Positions 9,503-20,139 are shown, counted from the stretch's first letter. The stretch is 64,000 bases of DNA from Alphaproteobacteria bacterium (GCA_016125455.1 WGLS01000012.1:124001-188000); one strand, 5' to 3'. Numbers and translations: made by a program. The notes: a model not told the origin generated them from the letters alone.

Positions 9503-10645
9503 TCAGACCAGGATTCCGGATATCTCCTGGTCGCGGCTTGAATGGGCGCTCATCACCAGGCCAAATCCCGCCATAATGGTAAGCATGACCGTGCCGCCGT
9601 ACGACACCAGCGGCAGCGGGACGCCGACGACCGGCGCGAGGCCGATCACCATGCCCGTGTTGATGAGCACGTAGAGAGCGAAGGTGATGACGACGCCCAT
9701 CGACACAAGGCGCGCAAAATGGGACCGCGACTTCAACGCAATCAAGGCGCCCATGATGACCACGGACAGATAAAGCCCGAGCAGGAACATCGCGCCGACA
9801 AACCCGAATTCCTCGCCGAACACGATGAATATGAAATCGGTCTGCATTTCCGGCAGGAAACGCAATTGCGCCTGGCTGCCTTCCATGAACCCCTTCCCGG
9901 TGAGGCCGCCCGACCCAATCCCGATTTTCGACTGCAGAAGCTGATACCCCTGGCCGAGCGGATCGCGGTCCGGATCGAGGAAGGTGAAGATGCGTTCGAG
10001 CTGGTAAGGCTTCAGGATTTCAAAACGATAGGCGAAGTACGCGCCGACGACAGCAAGAAACCCGCCGAAAAAGGTAATGCGCCATGACAGGCCGGCCAGC
10101 AGAACAATCGAAAACCCGCTTGCCGCCAGGAGGAGCGACGTGCCGAGGTCAGGCTGGATGAAGACGAGTCCGACCGGCGCGCCGATCATGGCAAGCGGCG
10201 GCGCAAGATAGAGTATGTTCGACACCTGCTCTGACCGGAGACTGTGGTAGTACCGCGCAAGGCCCATCACGAGTCCGATCTTCATCGCTTCGGACGGCTG
10301 GAACTGGAACCCGCCAAACTCAAGCCAGCGCTGCGCGCCCATGTTCACTTCGCCAATCACCGGCACGAGCGCGAGGGCGAACAGCGCCGCGAAATAGAGC
10401 GGATACGCCAGCGCCATCCAGTACCTGATAGCGACGAAACTCATCGCGACCATCAGCCCCAGAGTCGCCGCGAACCGGAGACCGTGCTTCAGCGCCCACG
10501 GGCTCCAGGACCCTCCGGCGACGGAATAAAGCGTCAGGACGCCGGCGCCGGCGATCATCGACAGCGCGATCATCAGCGGCCAGTGGAGCCGCAGAATATA
10601 GTCGCGCAGTTCGCGCCGTCCGCTCGGGAGCTGGATGGACGTCAT
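9503..10645 (-). CDS. rodA: Rod-shape-determining glycosyltransferase RodA (SEDS family)
   Basis: A 380-residue SEDS-family membrane protein with about ten helices. The conserved signatures of peptidoglycan polymerases are visible: FQPSEAMKIG, FIQPDLGTSLLL and the C-terminal PLVSYGGT. RodA polymerises glycan strands from lipid II in the elongasome, together with PBP2. It is the last gene of the mreB-mreC-mreD-mrdA-rodA unit and its ATG overlaps the mrdA stop by four bases (ATGA), so the two are translationally coupled. Confidence 0.96.
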   Translation of the reverse strand: MTSIQLPSGRRELRDYILRLHWPLMIALSMIAGAGVLTLYSVAGGSWSPWALKHGLRFAATLGLMVAMSFVAIRYWMALAYPLYFAALFALALVPVIGEVNMGAQRWLEFGGFQFQPSEAMKIGLVMGLARYYHSLRSEQVSNILYLAPPLAMIGAPVGLVFIQPDLGTSLLLAASGFSIVLLAGLSWRITFFGGFLAVVGAYFAYRFEILKPYQLERIFTFLDPDRDPLGQGYQLLQSKIGIGSGGLTGKGFMEGSQAQLRFLPEMQTDFIFIVFGEEFGFVGAMFLLGLYLSVVIMGALIALKSRSHFARLVSMGVVITFALYVLINTGMVIGLAPVVGVPLPLVSYGGTVMLTIMAGFGLVMSAHSSRDQEISGILV

Positions 10646-12573
10646 GCGCCCCGTCCCGGCTCGCGGGCGTCGGTCGATCCACGGGCGGCGATCGCCGCTG
10701 GTCCAATCGCCGGAATGCGCGCAGGATCCTTCTGCATCACCGCCCGCATGATCTCGCGCGCCTTCGGCCCGGCCGCGCGCGCGCCGCCGATGCCGTGTTC
10801 GATGACGACCGAACAGGCATAACGCGGGCTTTCATAGGGCGCGAAACAGATGAAAAGCGCGTGGTCGCGCCGTTCCCATGGCAATTGCTCGGGTTTGGTC
10901 AGTCCCTTTGCGCGTTCTTCCGCTGTGATGCGGTAGACCTGGCTGGTGCCGGTCTTGCCGGCAAGCTGCCATTCCGGGTTCTCCAGCCGCGACCGCGCGG
11001 CGGTCCCGCCTTCGTTCGTAACAGCATTCATCCCGGCTCGGACGACGTCGAAGTATCCTTGATCAATGTCGATCTGCGCAAATGTCGGCTGCTTCGTTAC
11101 GGTGTCGCCGATCATGCGGACAATCCGTGGCCGAATTTCGCGGCCGCTCGCCACCCGCGCGGCCATCACGGCGAGTTGCAGGGGCGTCGACGTGACCGCG
11201 CCCTGACCGATGATCGCCGACAGCGTCTCGCCCGGGTACCATTTTTGGTTCTCCGGGTCCCCGGCATAGTACTCCGCCTTCCAGGCGCGGCTCGGCATGA
11301 CGCCCGCGCGTTCGCCCGGAATGCCGAGATTGTAGGACTGGCCAAGGCCGAGCTTTGTCGCCGTGTCTGCAAGAAGGTCGATGTCGAGCGTCTGGGCGAT
11401 ATCGTAGTAGAAGGTGTCGCAAGAGTGTTTCAGCGACGCCTTCATGTCGACATAGCCATGCCCGCCCTGCTTCCAGCAATGGAAGTATCGGTTGCCGTAC
11501 CAGAACCGGCCAAGGCAACGCACTGAATGGTTTGTCTTTACGCCCGATCGCTGGGCGGCGATCGCGCTTACGGCCTTGAACGTCGAGCCCGGCGGATAGA
11601 CGCCGCCGAGCGGCTTGTTCAGAAGCGGCTTGTACGGACTTTCATTGAACTCCTTCCAGAGGTCGGCCGGAATGCCCGTATTGAAAAGGTTCGGATCGAA
11701 GGCCGGCGTCGAGGCGAGAACGAGCACGTCGCCGGTTTCAATGTCGATGACGACGGCGCTGGCGCTCTCGCCTTCAAGCTCCTTCATCGCCGCCATTTGC
11801 AGTTCGGCGTCGATGGTCAGCGCGAGCGTGCGGCCCTGCTCCGGCTGAACCGCTTCCTCGCGATACTCTTTCAGCACGCGGCCATGGGCGTTCACCTTGA
11901 CCTGCATGGCCCCGGCGACGCCGCGCAATTCGCGCTCATAGGTGCGCTCGAGTCCGTCGCGGCCCACCTTGAACCCGGGCTGGCGCAACAGGACGCGCTC
12001 TTCTTCCTGGTTCTCCGCCTGAAGGTCGCGGTCCGTCACGGCGCCGACATAGCCGACGACGAAGGCCGTCGCGGAGCTGAACGGATAGGCGCGCGTTTCG
12101 CCGACTTCCGGCAACGTCCCCTCCAGTTCAGGCCTCGCAAAACTGATCTTGGAGAATTCGTCCCAGTCCAGATTGTCGACGACCTGCACCGGATTGACGC
12201 CGCCCGTGCGGCGGATTTCGCGGAGGATCCGGTCGCGCCGCGCAGGCGGCAGGTCGACAAAGTTCGCGATCTTCTGCAGCGCCTCGGCGGGGTCGCTGGT
12301 TTCCTCCGGAACGAGCAGCACCCGGAAGTTCTGACGGTTGGTGGCGAGCGAAACGCCGAACCGGTCGACGATTTCCCCGCGCAATGGCGTGATAACGCGG
12401 GTGTTGAACTGGTTCTCGAGCGCAAGGTCTTCGAACGTGTCGTGTCTGGCGATCTGCAGGTGATATAGCCGAGCCGCAACGCCGCCGAACAGCAACGAGA
12501 CGCCGCCGGAGAACAGGACCGCCCGCCGTGTGAAGACTTCCTTGCGTTCCGGATCGCTTCCGCCGCGCACCAC
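10642..12573 (-). CDS. mrdA: Penicillin-binding protein 2 (elongasome transpeptidase)
   Basis: A class B PBP of 643 residues. One membrane helix lies near residues 17-35 (RRAVLFSGGVSLLFGGVAA), followed by the dimerisation domain and the transpeptidase domain. The active-site Ser is in YPPGSTFK, the second motif is SCD in KHSCDTFYYD, and the third is KTGTSQ. PBP2 cross-links peptidoglycan during cell elongation and forms the bifunctional synthase with RodA. It starts 10 bp after mreD. SxD in place of the more general SxN second motif is usual for PBP2 homologues. Confidence 0.96.
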   Translation of the reverse strand: MVRGGSDPERKEVFTRRAVLFSGGVSLLFGGVAARLYHLQIARHDTFEDLALENQFNTRVITPLRGEIVDRFGVSLATNRQNFRVLLVPEETSDPAEALQKIANFVDLPPARRDRILREIRRTGGVNPVQVVDNLDWDEFSKISFARPELEGTLPEVGETRAYPFSSATAFVVGYVGAVTDRDLQAENQEEERVLLRQPGFKVGRDGLERTYERELRGVAGAMQVKVNAHGRVLKEYREEAVQPEQGRTLALTIDAELQMAAMKELEGESASAVVIDIETGDVLVLASTPAFDPNLFNTGIPADLWKEFNESPYKPLLNKPLGGVYPPGSTFKAVSAIAAQRSGVKTNHSVRCLGRFWYGNRYFHCWKQGGHGYVDMKASLKHSCDTFYYDIAQTLDIDLLADTATKLGLGQSYNLGIPGERAGVMPSRAWKAEYYAGDPENQKWYPGETLSAIIGQGAVTSTPLQLAVMAARVASGREIRPRIVRMIGDTVTKQPTFAQIDIDQGYFDVVRAGMNAVTNEGGTAARSRLENPEWQLAGKTGTSQVYRITAEERAKGLTKPEQLPWERRDHALFICFAPYESPRYACSVVIEHGIGGARAAGPKAREIMRAVMQKDPARIPAIGPAAIAARGSTDAREPGRGA

Positions 12574-12583
12574 CTGGCTCCCT

Positions 12584-13102
12584 TTACGCTTCGATCACAA
12601 TGCGCCGATGGAACTCGGCAAAAACGCCTGCAATCAGCGGATACAACGCAACCGTCGCCGCCATCTGGATGGCGAGAGGACCAACCGGCAGGCGCTCGCC
12701 CGACATCAGGCTCATCACCGACCAAAGGATCGCGGATGCGATCACCGCGATGACCGCGAACCCGAGCCAGACGACCTGCTGATCGCGGCCGTGAAAATAG
12801 CTGCGCTGGGTCCCGACGAGGTAAATCGCCACAAGATAGATCGTCGGCCAGAGCCCGAGCGGCGCGCCGGCCAGGAGATCCTGGAAAATGCCAATCAGGA
12901 ACACGCCGAACGCCGGCAGGTTCGACGGGCTGTAGATCGACCAGAAATAAACGACGACCAGCGGGAGAAGCGGCGTCGGCAGCTGGCCTTCGAACAGCCG
13001 CAGCGGCGCCGCCCATAAAATGACGCCGAACGCGCCGAGAAGGGTCGGCGTCGCCGCCCTGAAGAACCGGCCCAGATTTTCAGCACGCGTCGCATACGCC
13101 AT
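12584..13102 (-). CDS. mreD: Rod-shape-determining protein MreD
   Basis: A 172-residue hydrophobic protein with about five membrane segments. MreD sequences are poorly conserved, but its size, topology, the FLIGIFQDLLAGAPLGLW segment typical of the family and its place between mreC and mrdA identify it. It belongs to the inner-membrane part of the elongasome and links MreC to PBP2/RodA. Only 9 bp separate it from mreC. Confidence 0.92.
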   Translation of the reverse strand: MAYATRAENLGRFFRAATPTLLGAFGVILWAAPLRLFEGQLPTPLLPLVVVYFWSIYSPSNLPAFGVFLIGIFQDLLAGAPLGLWPTIYLVAIYLVGTQRSYFHGRDQQVVWLGFAVIAVIASAILWSVMSLMSGERLPVGPLAIQMAATVALYPLIAGVFAEFHRRIVIEA

Positions 13103-13111
13103 GGCGCCCGC

Positions 13112-14071
13112 CTACCCGTCCCCTTCGCCGCCCGCGATGCGGACCGCTTCGACATCAGGTTCGGCGCCGGACGTCAGCGTCTGTGAAAGCTCCGATGACG
13201 GATCCTCTTCGCGCTCGCCGTCGGGCGCGACGGTGGGAAACTCATAGTTTATGACGCGCACGACGCGCGTGCGGGCGTAGTTGGCGTCAAGCTCGACCGC
13301 CGCTTCGTTCTTGCCCACTTCCGCCACCGCGCCGACAACGAGGCCGCGCGGCAGCGTGCCGCCGGCGCCGGACGTCACGACGCGCTGGCCGGCCGCAACC
13401 TTGAACAGGTCGTCGTTTCGGGTGAATTCAATTACCGGCCGGGCTGTCGAACGACCGACGAGGATGCCGTCGACCCCCGATCCTTCGACGAAGACGGGAA
13501 TGTTGCTCTGGACATCGGTGAGCAACAGAACCCGCGCGGCGTCGCCGGCGGTTTCAACCACGCGGCCCACAAGGCCCCGGTCGTCGACCACAGCCTGCCC
13601 GCGCGCGACGCCGGCGTCGCGGCCAGCGTTCAGGATCATGGAATGATTGAACGCATCGCCGCTTTCGCCAACGACGACCGCATTGATCGGCTGGGCCTTT
13701 GGCGGCGGGTAGAGAAGCCCGAGCGCTTCATAGCCCGCGAGCAGCTCCGACAGGTCGCGGGCTTCGTGCTCCCAATGGCGCAACGCCTCGACCTGCTCAC
13801 GCAGGGCCTTGTTCTGTTCAAGGACGAAAAAGTATTCCTCAACCCGGCCGAAGACGTCGCTGACAAAGCCGATCGGACCGGAGAACGCCTCAAGGATCGG
13901 GGATGCGGCTGTGAGCGCGCTTTCGCGGGCCTTCTGGAAAACCGACGCCTGCGCGGCGTAAAGGCTTGAAAGCAGGAGGAGCACTGAGACAAGGGCGAGG
14001 GACAGGGCGCCGATGCCGGCGCCCGAGCCGCGGCCGAAGCCGTCTCCCCGATCTCGCCCCAATACGCTCAT
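13112..14071 (-). CDS. mreC: Rod-shape-determining protein MreC
   Basis: From the ATG at 14071 (MSVLGRDRG) the protein has 319 residues: a short cytoplasmic end, one membrane helix (about 20-43), a coiled coil (about 70-105, around FVLEQNKALREQVEALR) and the beta-barrel MreC core with the VVGESGDAFNHSMILNAG region. MreC scaffolds the elongasome in the periplasm and activates PBP2. The frame is open upstream to 14146, but that stretch is unlike MreC. The C-terminal ~40 residues are acidic and probably disordered. Confidence 0.93.
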   Translation of the reverse strand: MSVLGRDRGDGFGRGSGAGIGALSLALVSVLLLLSSLYAAQASVFQKARESALTAASPILEAFSGPIGFVSDVFGRVEEYFFVLEQNKALREQVEALRHWEHEARDLSELLAGYEALGLLYPPPKAQPINAVVVGESGDAFNHSMILNAGRDAGVARGQAVVDDRGLVGRVVETAGDAARVLLLTDVQSNIPVFVEGSGVDGILVGRSTARPVIEFTRNDDLFKVAAGQRVVTSGAGGTLPRGLVVGAVAEVGKNEAAVELDANYARTRVVRVINYEFPTVAPDGEREEDPSSELSQTLTSGAEPDVEAVRIAGGEGDG

Positions 14072-14239
14072 CCGTCTTCCCGTTTGCGTTACGCCGACGA
14101 CCAATTGCGGCGGCCGGACTGCGGGCCGCATCCTGAGGCGCCCCATCGCCTGGCGCGGGAAATACGGTCGTCGATTCGCCCCCGAAAGGTACGGCGGTCA
14201 GCGCGGCGCGATCAACCCGGGGCCAGGCCTTCCGGGGCC

Positions 14240-15289
<1,050 letters not shown>

Positions 15290-15451
15290 CTATCGTCGGT
15301 TTCGATTCCGACGTCACTCTTAACTTTAATGCGTTCGCAAATCGTCAACAAACACTGGCGATAGCGGCTTCAATTCATTAGCCAATGCCGTCATTCGCCG
15401 CTTGTCGACGCGAAGCCCTTCGATACCGGGATTCGAGCCCGCGCGACGGAC

Positions 15452-16207
15452 CTAATCCGTGCGGAGACGCTGGTATATTACCCGCACCGCATAGAGAAAG
15501 AACAGCCATCCTACGACCAGCGCAAAAAGAATTGCGAGGCGTCGGGGTTCCTGTTCGGTGAAAAACGACAGCACGCTTGAAAGTCCGTCGGCATTCGCCG
15601 CCTGATCCGGCGCAATGGCGCCGAGCGCGGCGACCAGCGAGATCTTCGGGACGATCCCGACGCCCGATCCGAGCAGGTATTTCCAGAACGGAATATGCGC
15701 CGCCCCGGCCGCAGCGTTTACAACGATAAATGGCGCTGAGGGAACGACCCGGATGAGGCCGCTCGCCACGACGCCATGCCGGTTGAGAAACCCGATCAGA
15801 CTCTCGCCGCGCTTGCCGCCAATGCGAACCACCCATTCGCCGCCAAACAGGCGCCCGATGGCGAAGGTCACGCTTGCCGACGCCATGGTCGCGATCCAGG
15901 CGTAAAGCGCCCCGTTCCACGGCCCGAACCAGACCACCGTCGCGGCGATCAGCATGAATTGTGGAAAGCCGGTCAACGCCAGCAGCGAGAAAATCGCGAT
16001 CACGCCGATTACGGCGAGCGGCGACGCGGCGACCTGTTCGAACAGACGCGAAAGGCCGCCGTCGGCGTCGACCGAAACGAAACCGCGACCATAGATGAGC
16101 ATGGCGGCGACGCTGACGAGAATCGCCAGCGACAACGCGAGGGATGTCGCCAGCTTCGCGTCCATGGTCGCCAGAAACCGGCTGAGGCGGCGCACCAACT
16201 CGAACAT
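15452..16207 (-). CDS. TVP38/TMEM64 (VTT-domain) membrane protein
   Basis: From the ATG at 16207 (MFELVRRLSR) the product has 251 residues with about five to six membrane segments. The central region has the VTT/SNARE-associated pattern: GFPQFMLIAATVVWFG, then FAIGRLFGGE and RVVPSAPFIVVNAAAGAA. This group is related to DedA proteins, several of which act as lipid scramblases or flippases; the substrate of bacterial TVP38 proteins is unsettled. It lies between mreB and miaA, 120 bp from the latter. Upstream codons to 16300 encode sequence unlike the family. Confidence 0.87.
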   Translation of the reverse strand: MFELVRRLSRFLATMDAKLATSLALSLAILVSVAAMLIYGRGFVSVDADGGLSRLFEQVAASPLAVIGVIAIFSLLALTGFPQFMLIAATVVWFGPWNGALYAWIATMASASVTFAIGRLFGGEWVVRIGGKRGESLIGFLNRHGVVASGLIRVVPSAPFIVVNAAAGAAHIPFWKYLLGSGVGIVPKISLVAALGAIAPDQAANADGLSSVLSFFTEQEPRRLAILFALVVGWLFFLYAVRVIYQRLRTD

Positions 16208-16327
16208 TCGCACCCCTTGAACGCGGGGAGCCGCGCGCGTCCCGAGATAAGCCGCCTTCCCCCGCAATAGCCCTGTCGGATACTCCCCACAGGATGCCAA
16301 GGCAATTCCCGCCGTCCCTCAAGCGCG

Positions 16328-17293
16328 TCAGGCCAGCCGCAGGGCCGTAGCAAGGCGCGCCGCGGCGTCCTTCGCCGCCGCCGCTCGCGGCCAGGCGGAA
16401 GCCTGGTTTCGGAACCACGTCATCTGGCGCTTTGCGAGTCGGCGGGTGTTGCGCTGGGCAAGCGCCCGGGCAGCGTCCAAGGTTATCTCGCCCTTCAGAT
16501 GTGCGACAAGTTCCGCGACCCCGACCGCTTTCATCACTGGCGCGTCGGCCGGCAGTCCCATCTCGAGCAGCCGCGCCGCCTCATCCAGCGCCCCGGCCGC
16601 CAGCATCCGGTCGAACCGCGCTTCAGCCTGGGCGTAGACCTCTTCACGCGGCGGTTCGATGACGATGCGCGCGGCAACCGTCATCGGCGCTGGCGACCCG
16701 CCGCCGGTTTGCAGCGCCGAAAGGGGCGCGCCGGTCGCCTCAAAGACCTCCCAGGCGCGCACATGACGCTGGCGATCGTTAGGGTCGAGCCGCGACATCG
16801 CCGGATCGCGAGCAATCGTTTCGGCGCGAAACGCCGGGAGGCCAACGTCGGCGAGGCGCGCCGCGGCGGCCGCTCGAACCTCGTCCGGAATCTGCGGCGC
16901 CGGGTCGAGGCCCTGCTCCAGCGCACGGAAATATAGCCCCGTGCCGCCAACCACGATGGCCAGGGCGCCGCGGCCGGCGATGGCGTTGAGCGTTTCTGCC
17001 GCATCGTTCGACCAGCGGCCGGCGGACCCGCGCGCCGCGGCGGAAAGATAGCCGAAGAGATGGTGCGGCACGCCGCGCCGTTCCTCCGGCGTCGGCTGGG
17101 CCGACAGGATCGGGATCGCCGCATACACCTGCATCGCGTCGGCGTTGACGATCTCGACGCCGCGCCCCGATCCGCCCGAAGCGCACGCGGATGCAAAATC
17201 GACCGCTGCGGCGGTCTTGCCGCCCGCCGTCGGACCGGCGATGAAGACCACCGACGCGCTCGCAGTTTCAGGCCCGGATATCGGCACGCCCAT
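16328..17293 (-). CDS. miaA: tRNA dimethylallyltransferase MiaA
   Basis: A 321-residue protein that transfers a dimethylallyl group to A37 of tRNAs reading U-starting codons. The P-loop reads GPTAGGKT near residues 20-27 (GPTASGKT in most homologues). Also present are NADAMQVYAAIPILSAQP, the GGTGLYFRAL motif and DPNDRQRHVRAWEV. The ATG at 17293 overlaps the ATG of the divergent serB gene within the palindrome CATG. An internal start closer to the P-loop is possible but would still leave no room for a normal divergent promoter region. Confidence 0.95.
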   Translation of the reverse strand: MGVPISGPETASASVVFIAGPTAGGKTAAAVDFASACASGGSGRGVEIVNADAMQVYAAIPILSAQPTPEERRGVPHHLFGYLSAAARGSAGRWSNDAAETLNAIAGRGALAIVVGGTGLYFRALEQGLDPAPQIPDEVRAAAAARLADVGLPAFRAETIARDPAMSRLDPNDRQRHVRAWEVFEATGAPLSALQTGGGSPAPMTVAARIVIEPPREEVYAQAEARFDRMLAAGALDEAARLLEMGLPADAPVMKAVGVAELVAHLKGEITLDAARALAQRNTRRLAKRQMTWFRNQASAWPRAAAAKDAAARLATALRLA

Positions 17294-18209
17294 GCAATCT
17301 CATGTCCTGACGATCATCGGCGCCGCCGAAATCGATCCCGCGATTGTCGCCTCGATCGCAAGCGAGGCGGCCGCGCTCGCCGGGGCGATGTTCGGCGTCG
17401 CCCCGACTCGCCGGACGCTGTCGCCCGGCCGCGCCGAAGAGGTTTATGTCACGCCGACGGCGGACGCCAACGCCAACGACTTCGTCGAAGCCGCGCGTGA
17501 AGTCGCAGGCGACGCGCCGGTGGACCTCGCTGTCCTGTCGAACGTTTACCGCCGCAAGAAACTGCTGATCGCCGATATGGATTCCACGATCATCGGCCAG
17601 GAATGCCTCGACGAACTTGCCGATTTTGCCGGGCTGAAGGCGGAAATCTCTGCGGTGACCGAGCGGGCGATGCGCGGCGAGCTCCAGTTCGAAGAAGCGC
17701 TGCGCGCCCGGGTCGCGAAGCTGAAAGGCCTCGCTGCCGACGCGCTCGACCGTACCTACGCGGAACGCATCTCGTTGACGACGGGCGCGGCTGCGCTGAC
17801 GGGGACGATGCGCGCGCATGGCGCGATGACTATCCTCGCGTCGGGCGGCTTTACCTTCTTTACGGGCCGCGTCGCAGCGGCATCGGGGTTTGAGCGCAAT
17901 GTGGCAAACGTCATCGAGATTTCGGACGGGCTGCTCACCGGCACTGTCCGTGAGCCGATTTTCGGGCGCGAAGGCAAGGCCGAGACGATGCGCGCCTCCT
18001 GCGCCGAACTTGGGCTCTCGCCGGACGATGCGCTGGCGGTCGGCGACGGCGCAAACGATCTCGGCATGATTGAGGCCGCCGGCCTCGGCGTCGCCTTTCG
18101 CGCCAAGCCGGCGGTCGCCCTGGCGGCCGACGCGCGCGTCGACAATGGCGACCTGACGTCGCTTCTCTATCTTCAGGGGTATACGGACGAAGAGATCGTG
18201 GAGTGGTAA
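17292..18209 (+). CDS. serB: Phosphoserine phosphatase SerB
   Basis: A 305-residue HAD-superfamily enzyme catalysing the last step of serine synthesis. A ~75-residue N-terminal regulatory part precedes the catalytic domain, whose nucleophile motif is ADMDSTIIGQECLDELA, motif II the Ser in ILASGGFTFF, and motif III the DGANDLGMIEAAG loop. The start at 17292 (MQSHVLTIIG) matches the usual SerB N-terminus; the frame is open further upstream inside miaA but is not expected to be coding. It converges on the acetyltransferase gene with only two bases between the stops. Confidence 0.95.
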   Translation: MQSHVLTIIGAAEIDPAIVASIASEAAALAGAMFGVAPTRRTLSPGRAEEVYVTPTADANANDFVEAAREVAGDAPVDLAVLSNVYRRKKLLIADMDSTIIGQECLDELADFAGLKAEISAVTERAMRGELQFEEALRARVAKLKGLAADALDRTYAERISLTTGAAALTGTMRAHGAMTILASGGFTFFTGRVAAASGFERNVANVIEISDGLLTGTVREPIFGREGKAETMRASCAELGLSPDDALAVGDGANDLGMIEAAGLGVAFRAKPAVALAADARVDNGDLTSLLYLQGYTDEEIVEW

Positions 18210-18211
18210 TG

Positions 18212-18673
18212 TCACTCGACCGCGATGTCGAAATGCAGGACGTCCTCGCGAACGCCAAGTTTCGAGTACAGCGCGATCGCGGGGTCGTCGCCGGCGTCGG
18301 CCTGGACGAAGATTACCCAGGCGCCCATCGCCTTCGCGATCGGCTTCAGCGCCTCGATGAGGCCGGTTGCGACGCCAAGCCGGCGAAACGCCTCGGCGAC
18401 GGCGAGATCATAGATATATAACTCGCTGCGGGCCTGTTCAAACTTGACCAGCTCGTAGGCGGCAAGGCCGCCGATCACCTCGCCGTCCTGTTCCGCGACA
18501 AGGGCGACGAACGATGCGCTGCCGAGGAGCGCATTCAGGTAATGCTCCGTCGGGGGCGCGGCCCCATAGGCTTCCGGCTCGTCAAAGGCTTCACCGAAGA
18601 AGGCGTTGAGGTCGCGAAGCCGCGCCGCCTCTCCGGCCTTGAGGCGGCGTATAGATATCGAAGGAGCGTTCAT
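18212..18673 (-). CDS. GNAT acetyltransferase resembling aminoglycoside AAC(3)-I
   Basis: A 153-residue GNAT protein. It is strikingly like the AAC(3)-I gentamicin acetyltransferases: AAYELVKFEQARSELYIYD, then LAVAEAFRRLGVATGLIEAL, FVQADAGDDPAIALYSKLG and a C-terminal VLHFDI. These include the acetyl-CoA loop (RRLGVA) and the acidic QADxGDDP loop of that family. A role in aminoglycoside 3-N-acetylation is plausible, but chromosomal relatives may have other amine substrates. There is no integron or mobile element around it and base composition matches the neighbours, so it appears resident. Confidence 0.88.
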   Translation of the reverse strand: MNAPSISIRRLKAGEAARLRDLNAFFGEAFDEPEAYGAAPPTEHYLNALLGSASFVALVAEQDGEVIGGLAAYELVKFEQARSELYIYDLAVAEAFRRLGVATGLIEALKPIAKAMGAWVIFVQADAGDDPAIALYSKLGVREDVLHFDIAVE

Positions 18674-18717
18674 GCGGGCGCCTCAATCACGGGAGACGCC
18701 GCGCCGAACGGCCGGCA

Positions 18718-20139
18718 TCAGGGGCGCAGGCTGTCAAAGAAAAGACGGTCTCCCCGCTGGATATAGACAAGCACCGGCCCGGAATTCAGGTTACGGAGCT
18801 TTTCAAGTTTGTCCGCAGCCGCTTCCGGACGCAGGACACGTTCCCAGCCGATCTCTAGGATCACGTCGCCTGGCCGCAGGACGATCGCCGCCTGGCTCGC
18901 CGGGTCGACTTCGGTCACGACGACGCCTTCGGTGTCGCGCGGCAGGTCGAAGGCCGCAAGGACCTCAGGCGACGGCTGCTGCAGCGTCACGCCCGCGCTT
19001 TGCACGGCGCCGGCCGGCAATGGGCCGGAGAGATTGCCGGCAAGAATGTTCGTTTCGCGGCGGTCGACGGTCACCTGCAGGGTCATCCGCTTCTGGGTGC
19101 GGATGATTTCCACGGGAACCGTTGCGCCTACGGGTGTCTCGGCGACGGCGCGAGTAAGGTCGCGCACGCCGTTCACTTCGTGCCTGTTGAAAGTTAGAAT
19201 GACATCATTCGGCTTAAGCCCGCCCTTCAGCGCCGGGCTGTCCGGACGCACCACCGTCACGATGGCGCCGCGCGGCCGCGCAAATCCAAGTTCGCTGGCG
19301 TATTTCTGGGTCATCTCGTCGATCGATACGCCGAGCCAGCCGCGCCGCGTTTCGCCGAACTTCAAAAGCTGGTCGGTGACGATCTTCGCGAGACTCGCCG
19401 GTACGGCGAAGCCAACGCCGACCGACCCGCCTGTCTGGGAGTAGATCGCGGTATTCACGCCGACGACCTTGCCTTCCATGTTGAAGAGCGGCCCGCCGGA
19501 GTTGCCGCGGTTGATGGCCGCGTCGGTCTGGATGAAATCGTCGAAGGAGCCCGCGTCGATGTCGCGATTGCGCGCCGAGACGATGCCTTTCGTTACGGTG
19601 CCGCCGAGCCCGAACGGATTGCCGATGGCGAAAACGTCCTCGCCGACCCGCACCGCATCGGAGTCGCCGAACTCGACATAAGGCAGGCGCGCGCCGCCTG
19701 TCTCCAGCTGGACGATCGCGATATCCGTCTCGCGGTCGGTGGCGCGCACGCGGCCGGAAAACTCGCGGCCGTCATTGAGCGTCACCTTGATATCGTCGGC
19801 GTTGTCGATGACGTGGTTGTTGGTGACGACAACCCCCGACGGGTCGATGATGAAACCGGACCCGAGCGATACCGCCTGACCCGCAAGCTTTCGCTGCATG
19901 CGCTGGGCCGGGCCCGACAGGTCGGGCTGGCCGGCGCGGCGCACCGAAGAGGAGACATTGACAACGGCCGGCGACAAACTGGTCACAAGGTCGGGCAGTT
20001 CGACCTCGCCGCCGCGTCGCGCCGCCGCAGCCTCGGTCGCTGCGGCGTCCAGGCCGATGATCGTCGCAAGGGCTGCCGCCGCACCAAGAGCCGCAGTAGC
20101 CCGCTTCCCGAAACCGATCGCGTTCGTGTCAAATCGCAT
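18718..20139 (-). CDS. Do-type (DegP/DegQ-like) periplasmic serine protease
   Basis: A 473-residue HtrA-family protein with an N-terminal signal or anchor segment (about residues 12-38). The trypsin-fold domain carries the triad His109 (TNNHVI), Asp139 (ETDIAI) and Ser214 (RGNSGGPLF). Two PDZ domains follow, at about 255-345 and 370-470. It degrades or refolds misfolded envelope proteins. It lies directly after hflK-hflC in the same direction (136 bp gap), an order common in Alphaproteobacteria, so it may share their transcript or regulation. Confidence 0.94.
   Translation of the reverse strand: MRFDTNAIGFGKRATAALGAAAALATIIGLDAAATEAAAARRGGEVELPDLVTSLSPAVVNVSSSVRRAGQPDLSGPAQRMQRKLAGQAVSLGSGFIIDPSGVVVTNNHVIDNADDIKVTLNDGREFSGRVRATDRETDIAIVQLETGGARLPYVEFGDSDAVRVGEDVFAIGNPFGLGGTVTKGIVSARNRDIDAGSFDDFIQTDAAINRGNSGGPLFNMEGKVVGVNTAIYSQTGGSVGVGFAVPASLAKIVTDQLLKFGETRRGWLGVSIDEMTQKYASELGFARPRGAIVTVVRPDSPALKGGLKPNDVILTFNRHEVNGVRDLTRAVAETPVGATVPVEIIRTQKRMTLQVTVDRRETNILAGNLSGPLPAGAVQSAGVTLQQPSPEVLAAFDLPRDTEGVVVTEVDPASQAAIVLRPGDVILEIGWERVLRPEAAADKLEKLRNLNSGPVLVYIQRGDRLFFDSLRP

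Noticed and set aside
11527-12468. 313-codon open frame on the plus strand
   Set aside because: Antisense to mrdA, which is a certain gene.
15378-16418. 346-codon open frame on the minus strand over the TVP38-type gene
   Set aside because: It is another frame of that gene, Arg/Gly-rich, with no family match; the TVP38 frame has clear membrane segments and motifs.
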